In this document: positions 13,162-19,096 of the stretch, one piece after another
Numbering within the stretch: position 1 is the first letter of the stretch
Layout: each line of letters opens with the position of its first letter
Origin: Chloroflexota bacterium
GTDB taxonomy: Bacteria > Chloroflexota > Dehalococcoidia > SM23-28-2 > RBG-16-64-32
Direction: 5' to 3'
Assembly (NCBI GenBank): GCA_022561095.1
Contig: JADFRV010000023.1
Span: forward strand, 1 to 20,262
Length of the DNA stretch: 20,262 bases
Notes under the pieces: generated by a model
Told to the model about the DNA's origin: nothing
The model's input: only the letters and a program-made list of their open reading frames with translations
Databases searched by the model: none
Made by a program: the position numbers and the translations under genes

Positions 13162-14547
13162 ATGTCTGACAGTACGTCTCCGCAGAGCCCTACGGCCCGC
13201 GGTCTGGACAGACGGGCGCTGGATTACAGCGCCTCCATCGCCTTTGACCGGCGGCTGTACGCCCACGATATCGACGCTTCGATAGCTCACGCCCGCATGC
13301 TCGCCAAGCAGGGGATCGTCCCCGGCGACGACGCGGAGGCGATAGCGCGGGGGCTAGAGGATATCCGCGCTGAGATCGAGCGCGACGAGTTCCCCTTCCA
13401 CCAGGAGCTGGAGGACATCCATCTGAACATCGAGGCGCGGTTGAAGGAGAAGATCGGCGAGGCGGCGGGCCGGCTGCACACCGCCCGCTCCCGCAACGAC
13501 CAGATCGCCACGGATATGCGGCTGTACGTCATGGAGGCCTGCGACCGGGCGGCGGCGGGTGTGAGGGACGTACAGGCGGCGTTGCTGACGCTGGCGGAGG
13601 CGAACCGGGACGTGATCATGCCGGGCTACACGCACCTTCAGCGGGCGCAGCCCCTGCTGCTGGCGCACCATCTCCTCGCCTATTTCCAGATGCTGGAGCG
13701 GGACGGCGAGCGGTTCGGCGATTGCCGGCGGCGGGCGGACGCCCTTCCCCTGGGCTCGGGGGCGCTGTCCGGCGTGCCCTACCCAATCGACCGCGATTTC
13801 GTGGCCCGCGAGCTCGGCTTCTCGCGGCTGACCGAGAACAGCGTCGACGCCGTCGCCGACCGCGATTTCGTGGTCGAATATCAGTCGGCGGCGGCGATGA
13901 CGATGATGCACCTATCGCGGCTGGCGGAGGAGATCGTGTTGTGGGCGAGCGACGAGTTTGGCTTCATCGGCCTGCCGGAGGAGTTCTCCACCGGTTCCAG
14001 CATTATGCCCCAGAAGCGGAATCCGGACGTGGCGGAGCTGGCGCGCGGCAAGACCGGCCGCGTCTACGGCAACCTGATGGCGATATTGACGACGCTCAAG
14101 GGGCTTCCTCTGGCCTACAACCGTGACCTGCAGGAGGATAAGCAGCCGCTATTCGATACGGTGGACACGCTCATGGGTACGCTGGAGGTGATGGCGGCGA
14201 TGCTGCCGGCACTGCGGGTGGACCCCCTGCTGCCGGAGGCGGCCGCCCGCGGCTCCTACGTCCTGGCCACGGACGTCGCGGATTATCTCGTCCGCAAGGG
14301 CGTAGCCTTCCGCGACGCGCACCAGGCGGTGGCGGAGCTGGTGCGCTACGCCCAGATGGAGGGGAAGGCGTTGCCGGAGCTATCGCTGGAGGAGTACCGG
14401 CGCTTCAGCCCGGCCTTCGAGGAGGACGTGCTGGCGCTCGACCTGCGCTCGGCGATCGAGGCGCGGGACGCGCCGGGGGGCACGTCGTCGCGACAGGTGG
14501 AGGCGGCGCTCAAGCGGGCGCGGCAGCGGCTGGAGGGGAAGCGGTGA
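13162..14547 (+). CDS. argH: Argininosuccinate lyase
   Basis: Last step of arginine synthesis, splitting argininosuccinate into arginine and fumarate. The protein has 461 residues. Fumarase/aspartase-superfamily blocks are present: LHTARSRNDQIATD (His106 begins HTARSRND), PGYTHLQRAQPLLLAHHLLA, PLGSGALSGVPYPIDR, and the signature TGSSIMPQKRNPD (Ser279-Ser280), where most family members have QKKNPD. The N-terminus (MSDSTSPQSPTARGLDRRAL) lacks the WGGRF stretch with which most ArgH proteins begin, although the DYSASIAFDRRLY part that follows is normal. It is separated from argCJBDG by three genes and has its own -10 box, so it may not be under the attenuator. The last four bases overlap the GTG start of rpe. 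Confidence 0.95.
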   Translation: MSDSTSPQSPTARGLDRRALDYSASIAFDRRLYAHDIDASIAHARMLAKQGIVPGDDAEAIARGLEDIRAEIERDEFPFHQELEDIHLNIEARLKEKIGEAAGRLHTARSRNDQIATDMRLYVMEACDRAAAGVRDVQAALLTLAEANRDVIMPGYTHLQRAQPLLLAHHLLAYFQMLERDGERFGDCRRRADALPLGSGALSGVPYPIDRDFVARELGFSRLTENSVDAVADRDFVVEYQSAAAMTMMHLSRLAEEIVLWASDEFGFIGLPEEFSTGSSIMPQKRNPDVAELARGKTGRVYGNLMAILTTLKGLPLAYNRDLQEDKQPLFDTVDTLMGTLEVMAAMLPALRVDPLLPEAAARGSYVLATDVADYLVRKGVAFRDAHQAVAELVRYAQMEGKALPELSLEEYRRFSPAFEEDVLALDLRSAIEARDAPGGTSSRQVEAALKRARQRLEGKR

Positions 14548-15221
14548 CAGGCGCCGTCAAGCTGGCGCCCTCGATACTGTCGGCGGACTTCGCGCGGCTG
14601 GGGGAGCAGGTGCGGGAGGCGGAGGCCGCCGGCGCCGGCTACATCCACATCGACGTGATGGACGGCCGCTTCGTGCCCGTGATCTCCCTGGGCACGCCCA
14701 TAGTGGAGGCGATCCGGCGGGTGACGGAGCTGCCGCTGGACATCCACCTGATGATCGAGCAGCCGGAGCGACATGTCGGCGCGTTCATGGACGCCGGCGG
14801 CGACGTCATCAACGTGCACGCGGAGGCGACGCGGCACCTGCACCGCATCGCACGGGAGGTGCGGGGCCGGGGGAAGCTGGCCGGGGCCTGTATCAACCCC
14901 GGCACGCCGGTGAGCGTTCTGGAGTCGCTGCTGCCGGAGCTGGACCAGGTGATCGTGATGAGCGTGAACCCGGGCTGGAGCGGCCAGAAGTTCATCGAGG
15001 GGGCGCTGCCCAAGGTGCGGCGGCTGCGGGAGATGATCGACGAGGCGGGTCTGGCGACGGAGATCGAGGTGGACGGCGGGGTGACGGCGGAGAATGCGCC
15101 GGTCTGCGCGGCGGCGGGGGCGAGCGTGCTGGTGGCGGCCTCGGCGGTGTTCAACGACCACGCCTCGGTGGCGGAGAACATGTCGCGGCTCAAGGAAGCG
15201 CTGGCGGCGGGCGCGAAGTAG
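14544..15221 (+). CDS. rpe: Ribulose-phosphate 3-epimerase
   Basis: Interconverts ribulose 5-phosphate and xylulose 5-phosphate in the pentose phosphate or Calvin pathway. The 225-residue TIM-barrel protein starts with LAPSILSADFARLG, then IHIDVMDGRFVP (metal and catalytic Asp), PLDIHLMIEQPE, INPGTPV, VIVMSVNPGWSGQKFIE (most members have NPGFGGQ) and EVDGGVTAENAP with the second catalytic Asp. The start is GTG 14544, whose GTGA overlaps the argH stop, so the two are probably co-translated. No metabolic link to arginine is evident. Its end faces the cyclase gene on the other strand, 16 bases away. Confidence 0.94.
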   Translation: MTGAVKLAPSILSADFARLGEQVREAEAAGAGYIHIDVMDGRFVPVISLGTPIVEAIRRVTELPLDIHLMIEQPERHVGAFMDAGGDVINVHAEATRHLHRIAREVRGRGKLAGACINPGTPVSVLESLLPELDQVIVMSVNPGWSGQKFIEGALPKVRRLREMIDEAGLATEIEVDGGVTAENAPVCAAAGASVLVAASAVFNDHASVAENMSRLKEALAAGAK

Positions 15222-15237
15222 GGGCGGCGGGCTTACA

Positions 15238-16035
15238 TTAGCCAGGTGTCGTGCGCACCACCCGTACGCTCACAGGCTCGCTCTTCCCTTTCAGTTCAAG
15301 CTGACGCTGCTCTAGGTGTCCAAGGTCCAGTTCGGCGGCCGAGCAGGCCGCATCGCTAATCAGGGCCTCGCCCGGCCCCGCTTGCGACGCGAGGCGCGCA
15401 GTGATGTTGACGTTATCGCCGAGGGCAGTGAAATCCGAGAAAGTGCCTTCCGCTCCGCTTACCGTGCCGAAGAAGGTGATGCCGGTGTGAACGCCCACAC
15501 CGACGGGAAGCCAGGGGCCGCCGGGGTCGCCATGGCCGGTAACGCGCAGCAAATCCTGAGCCGCCTGCACCGCCGCGCGTGCATGGCTCTGTCCCGTGAA
15601 GATGGGAAGATATACCGCCATCACCTCATCGCCAATCAGCTTGTCGATGAATGCATCTGTCTTGATCAGCACGTCGGTGGCCGCGGCGTAAAACCGGTTC
15701 ATCAGCTGGCTGAATTCCGCGCCGCTCAACTGCTCGGCCATGGTCGTCGAACCACGGACATCCACGAAGAGCAGGGATAGATCAACCTCCGCACCGCCCG
15801 GGTGCGCACGACACAATTCAAGTCAGAAGTCACAGAACCGGGGATTTCTGTTGTACGTGCCCCTGCCTGTCAGACGCATGAACAGCGCCCCGATACCGTC
15901 GAAAGGGGCATTACAGTTCTTGCAGCGATGGGTCGAGGGAATCATCCTGCGTAGGCGCCAGCCCTTGCGCCAAACGGGATTTTCGCCACTTATAACCGCG
16001 CGCCACAGCTCTTCGTTAGTTGGTTCGCTTGACAC
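15238..16035 (-). CDS. Class III adenylate/guanylate cyclase with zinc ribbon, in-frame UGA at codon 71 (candidate selenoprotein)
   Basis: A 265-codon gene read through one UGA (15825-15823) to TAA at 15240-15238. The N-terminal part has a zinc-ribbon pattern, C38-x2-C41 (HRCKNCNAPF) and C68-x2-U71 (NPRFCDF-UGA). The class III cyclase domain, which makes cAMP or cGMP, follows: LLFVDVRGSTT (metal Asp92), DKLIGDEVMAVY (metal Asp136) and FTALGDNVNITARLA (catalytic Asn/Arg). In relatives I remember, the ribbon ends CxxC followed by seven residues and HPGGAEV; here UGA sits exactly where that last Cys belongs, with the same spacing. The start is GTG 16035 with AAGGAGG at ideal distance, under a near-consensus promoter. 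The part after the UGA has no ribosome site of its own. Alternatives are a nonsense mutation, a sequencing error, or Trp readthrough. Confidence 0.8.
15788..15825 (-). promoter_or_regulatory. Candidate SECIS-like hairpin in the cyclase gene
   Basis: After the UGA (15825-15823) the minus strand has CGCACC (15806-15801), loop CGGGC (15800-15796) and GGTGCG (15795-15790): six perfect pairs with G as the second loop base, 23 bases after the UGA. This meets the loose bacterial SECIS pattern. The hairpin also encodes the conserved HPGGA residues, so it could have arisen from coding constraint in G+C-rich DNA. Confidence 0.4.
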
Positions 16036-16071
16036 TGCGGCCCTCCTTCGCTGGAATTCGCGGGCACGGCC

Positions 16072-16100
16072 ATTCTAGGCAGGGTGGGATAAGGTGTCAA
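16072..16100 (-). promoter_or_regulatory. Near-consensus sigma-70 promoter of the cyclase gene
   Basis: On the minus strand TTGACA (16100-16095), 17-base spacer, TAGAAT (16077-16072). Only one base of the two hexamers departs from consensus. Transcription would begin near 16065, giving a leader of about 30 bases that contains AAGGAGG before the GTG at 16035. It shows that the UGA-containing gene still has intact expression signals. Confidence 0.85.
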
Positions 16101-16115
16101 TACCCAAAATCGCCT

Positions 16116-16128
16116 GCGGCCAGGCCGC
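16116..16128 (-). terminator. Possible weak terminator after rpmB
   Basis: GCGGCC-T-GGCCGC on the minus strand (16128-16116), with AGGCGATTTT after it. The loop of the full stem is too small, so about five pairs with a three-base loop are realistic, and the T run is short and six bases away. It lies between rpmB and the cyclase promoter. Confidence 0.3.
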
Positions 16129-16177
16129 GCTCACACGCCCCGCCGTGCCCTGCGTGGCCCCGTTCCCCTTGTGCCGG

Positions 16178-16387
16178 CTACACCGCGGTCTTGAGCTGCG
16201 TGCGCAGGCAGCGGGTGCAGACGTTCAGCCGCACCGTCTGACCGTCGATGACGAACGTCCTCTTCTGCACGTTCGCCTTGAACGTGCGATTTGTCTTCGG
16301 GGCCTTGCGTTCCCAGCGCCCCGCGTGCTTGTGTCGGATATTGCGGCCGAATCTGGTACCCTTACCGCAGACGTCACATCTAGCCAT
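16178..16387 (-). CDS. rpmB: 50S ribosomal protein L28
   Basis: A 69-residue protein of the large ribosomal subunit. It begins MARCDVCGKGTRFGRNIRHK and ends with VCTRCLRTQLKTAV. The family blocks (GRNIRHKHAGRWERKAPKTN, RTFVIDGQTVRLNVCTRC) are intact. The two CxxC pairs (near residues 4 and 7, and 57 and 60) mark the zinc-binding form of L28. The start is ATG 16387-16385, preceded by AAAGG about eight bases upstream. It is divergent from fakA, an arrangement I know from Firmicutes and Chloroflexota. The intergenic region holds a perfect palindrome. Confidence 0.96.
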   Translation of the reverse strand: MARCDVCGKGTRFGRNIRHKHAGRWERKAPKTNRTFKANVQKRTFVIDGQTVRLNVCTRCLRTQLKTAV

Positions 16388-16397
16388 CTAGCTTACC

Positions 16398-16425
16398 TTT
16401 ACCGCCCGTACGGGCGTGTTAGAAT
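16398..16425 (+). promoter_or_regulatory. Possible fakA promoter with an operator-like palindrome in its spacer
   Basis: TTTACC (16398-16403), 16-base spacer and TAGAAT (16420-16425) on the plus strand, 95 bases before the fakA ATG. A 14-base perfect palindrome, CGCCCGTACGGGCG (16403-16416), fills the spacer and also lies 16 bases upstream of the rpmB start on the other strand. A regulator bound there could act on both genes. The -35 match is moderate. Confidence 0.45.
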
Positions 16426-16520
16426 GCAGCGGAAAGAATGATAGCATCCGCGTTCGGCAGCGGCAAGGCGGGCCTGCTCCCGAGGGCCTCAGTTCTGGAC
16501 TTGTCACCTCGTAATCAGCC

Positions 16521-18173
16521 ATGGCTACCCGCGTAACCATCGAAGCGCTCTCCGGCAGCCAGCTGCGCGATATGTTCGCTGCCGCCGCCGCCTGGCTGGA
16601 GAAGCACACCGAGTCCGTCAACGCGATCAACGTCTTCCCCGTTCCCGACGGCGACACCGGCACCAACATGTACCTCACCATGCGCTCCGTTATGGAGGAG
16701 GCGCAGCGCTGCCCGGAGGAGGGCGCAGGGGCGATCATGGCGGCGATGTCGCAGGGCGCGCTCATGGGCGCCCGCGGCAACTCCGGCGTCATCTTATCGC
16801 AGATCATCCGCGGTATGACGCGGGCGGTGGGCGAGGCGGAGACCATCGATGCGAGCACCTGGGTGCGGGGCATGGAGGAGGGGGCGGTCGGCGCCTACAA
16901 GGCGGTCACCAAGCCGGCGGAGGGCACGATCCTGACGGTGATGCGAGAGGCGTCCGAGGCGGCGCGACAGACGTTCGACTCCGAGGCGCCCGACATCCTC
17001 GGTGTGATGGAGGCGACGCTGGAGGCGGCCTCGCAGAGTCTGGAACGCACGCCGACGCTGCTGCCGGTGCTGGCGGAGGCCGGCGTTGTGGACGCCGGCG
17101 GCAAGGGGCTATTGGTGTTGCTGGACGGCATGACACGGCACCTCAAGGGCGAGCCGATGGATGTGGCGGCCGGCGTCCCGGAGGAGCAGGTCGGCCAGGA
17201 ATGGCTGGCGGTGACCTCCCAGCTACATGGACAGGAGGAGTCGCTGTACGGGTACTGCACGGAGTTCCTCATCGGCGGCAAGGAGATGGAGCCGGACTCG
17301 CTGCGGAACCGCATGCTGGAGCTGGGCGACTCTGTGCTGGTGGTGGGCGACGACCGGCTGGTGCGTGTGCACGTGCACACGGACGATCCCGGCGCGGCGC
17401 TGAGCCATGGCACGGGCGTAGGCTCGTTGCTCCAGGTGAAGGTGGACAACATCCGCGAGCAGGCTGACCGCTTCCTGGAGATGCACGAAGGTCGGGCCGA
17501 GGTTGAGGCCCAGCCGGAGGCGATCTCGACGGTCGCGGTGGCCGCCGGCGAGGGGATGGCGACGGTCTTCCGCAGCGTGGGCTGTACGAAGGTGGTGTCG
17601 GGCGGTCCGACGATGAACCCCAGCACCCGCGACATCCTGGACGCCGTGGAGGCCTGCCCTTCGGATGAGGTGATCCTGCTGCCGAACGATAAGAACATCA
17701 TCATGGCGGCCAAGCAGGCGCAGGAGCTGACACAGAAGCGGTTGAGGGTGGTGGAGACGCGCTCCATTCCTCAGGGTATCGCCGCCCTTCTCGCCCTGAA
17801 CCAGGATGCGGAGCTGGAGGCGAACGTGACGGCGATGGAGGAGGCGGGGCAGGGGGTGCTCACGCTGGAGGTCTGCCGGGCGGTGCGCTCCACCAGCATT
17901 GGCGGGGTCAAGGTGAACGAGGGGCAGATCATCGCCATCGTGGATGACGAGCTGAAGCTGGCGGCGGAGACGGCTGAGGAAGGCGTGCTGCGGGCGCTGG
18001 AGGGCGTTGAGGCGGGGGGTGCTAGCCTGGTAACGCTGTATTATGGGGCGGACACCAAGCAGGCGGAGGCGGAATCGCTGGGGGAGAGCATCCGGGAGGC
18101 GTTCCCCCAGTATGAGGTAGACGTCGTGCACGGCGGGCAGCCGCACTACAACTATATCGCGTCTGTAGAGTAG
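16521..18173 (+). CDS. fakA: Fatty acid kinase subunit FakA (DAK/YloV family)
   Basis: ATP-dependent kinase that phosphorylates a fatty acid held by a FakB (DegV) partner, feeding phospholipid synthesis. The 550-residue protein starts with a DhaL-type ATP-binding domain (about 1-200): NAINVFPVPDGDTGTNM, with Asp43 and Asp45 binding magnesium, then GARGNSGVILSQIIRG, KPAEGTILTV and VVDAGGKGLLVLLDG. The middle part (about 245-320; YGYCTEFLIGG, GDSVLVVGDDRLVRVHVHTD) and the C-terminal DAK1-like part (VVSGGPTMNPSTRDIL, ILLPNDKNIIMAA) match FakA in order and length. ATG 16521 has no strong ribosome site. The following degV-type gene supports the FakA role. The older name, dihydroxyacetone kinase-like, is misleading. 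Confidence 0.92.
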   Translation: MATRVTIEALSGSQLRDMFAAAAAWLEKHTESVNAINVFPVPDGDTGTNMYLTMRSVMEEAQRCPEEGAGAIMAAMSQGALMGARGNSGVILSQIIRGMTRAVGEAETIDASTWVRGMEEGAVGAYKAVTKPAEGTILTVMREASEAARQTFDSEAPDILGVMEATLEAASQSLERTPTLLPVLAEAGVVDAGGKGLLVLLDGMTRHLKGEPMDVAAGVPEEQVGQEWLAVTSQLHGQEESLYGYCTEFLIGGKEMEPDSLRNRMLELGDSVLVVGDDRLVRVHVHTDDPGAALSHGTGVGSLLQVKVDNIREQADRFLEMHEGRAEVEAQPEAISTVAVAAGEGMATVFRSVGCTKVVSGGPTMNPSTRDILDAVEACPSDEVILLPNDKNIIMAAKQAQELTQKRLRVVETRSIPQGIAALLALNQDAELEANVTAMEEAGQGVLTLEVCRAVRSTSIGGVKVNEGQIIAIVDDELKLAAETAEEGVLRALEGVEAGGASLVTLYYGADTKQAEAESLGESIREAFPQYEVDVVHGGQPHYNYIASVE

Positions 18174-18194
18174 CCCCTGTTCCAACTGGGCTGC

Positions 18195-18234
18195 GGTGGC
18201 TGATATACTGCCGTGGTGGCTGGTATACTGCCGT
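18195..18234 (+). repeat. Tandem 20-bp repeat, each copy with an extended -10 promoter box
   Basis: Two head-to-tail copies of GGTGGCTGRTATACTGCCGT (18195-18214 and 18215-18234) differ at one base. Each contains TGnTATACT, an extended -10 element (TATACT at 18204-18209 and 18224-18229), so either copy could start transcription of fakB without a -35 box. The second copy ends just before AGGAGGG, the fakB ribosome site. Confidence 0.7.
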
Positions 18235-18246
18235 TAGGAGGGCTAC

Positions 18247-19092
18247 TTGGCCGTTCGCATAGTCACCGATAGCACCGCTGACATGCCCCCGGAGTCCGCT
18301 CACGCTCTCGGCATCTCCGTCGTCCCCCTGAGCGTCATCTTCGGCGAAGAGGTGTTCCGCGAGGGGGTCGACATAAGCCACGACCTGTTCTACGACAAGC
18401 TGGCCCACGGGAAGGTTTTGCCCACCACCTCCGCGCCCTCGGTGGGGGATTTCCTGGAAGTGTACGAGCCGCTGTTGAAGGAGACGGACGAGATCGTCTC
18501 CGTACACCTCTCCTCCAAGCTATCGGCGACGTATAACAACGCCTGCCAGGCGGCGCAGATCCTGGCCGACCGCGGGGCACGGATAGAGGTGATGGATTCG
18601 CAGGTAGTCTCCCTGGGTCTGTCGTTTGCGACGATGGCGGCGGCCCGGGTCGCGCGGGAAGACGGCGACATTGATCGGATAAAGGCGGTCGTGGACAGTA
18701 CGATACAGCGTATCCGCATCTACATCTTGCTGGACACGCTGGAGTACGTGCGGCGGGGCGGCCGTATCGGCCGGGCCAGGGCGTTCCTGGGGACGATGCT
18801 GCGGGTGAAGCCGTTGCTCTCCCTGCGGGACGGTGAGGTCCACCCGCAAGAGCGGGTGAGGACGAAGGCCCGCGCCTTAGATCGGCTGTTCCAGATCGCG
18901 ACATCGTATCCCAACATTCGGGAAGTGGCTATCGGGTATTCCACTAACCCGCAGGACGCACACGACTTTGAGCAGCGTCTGGCGGCGGTTATGCCGCACG
19001 TGAACATCTGGGTGGCACGCTTTGGTCCGGTGATAGGTACTCACGGTGGCCCCGGCGTTCTGGGTCTTGGCCTGCTGGAGGGGGAAGAGTAG
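18247..19092 (+). CDS. fakB: DegV-family fatty-acid-binding protein FakB
   Basis: Binds a fatty acid and presents it to FakA for phosphorylation. The 281-residue DegV protein opens with the standard AVRIVTDSTADMPPE, followed by LPTTSAPSVGDFLEVYE (acyl-binding Ser/Thr loop), VSVHLSSKLSATYNNACQAA, LLDTLEYVRRGGRIGRA, MLRVKPLLSLRDGEV and a C-terminal GPVIGTHGGPGVLGLGLL, whose GxHxGPG contacts the carboxylate. The start is TTG 18247, which lies at the position where the family begins and has AGGAGGG four bases before it; no ATG lies close by. It follows fakA by 73 bases, with a tandem promoter-like repeat in the gap. recG starts five bases after its stop. Confidence 0.93.
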   Translation: MAVRIVTDSTADMPPESAHALGISVVPLSVIFGEEVFREGVDISHDLFYDKLAHGKVLPTTSAPSVGDFLEVYEPLLKETDEIVSVHLSSKLSATYNNACQAAQILADRGARIEVMDSQVVSLGLSFATMAAARVAREDGDIDRIKAVVDSTIQRIRIYILLDTLEYVRRGGRIGRARAFLGTMLRVKPLLSLRDGEVHPQERVRTKARALDRLFQIATSYPNIREVAIGYSTNPQDAHDFEQRLAAVMPHVNIWVARFGPVIGTHGGPGVLGLGLLEGEE

Positions 19093-19096
19093 CCGC

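Noticed and set aside
15238..15816. A separate cyclase starting at TTG 15816, downstream of the UGA
   Set aside because: There is no ribosome site before it, it would cut the conserved region before HPGGAEV, and the frame joins exactly with the upstream zinc-ribbon half, which has a strong start and promoter.
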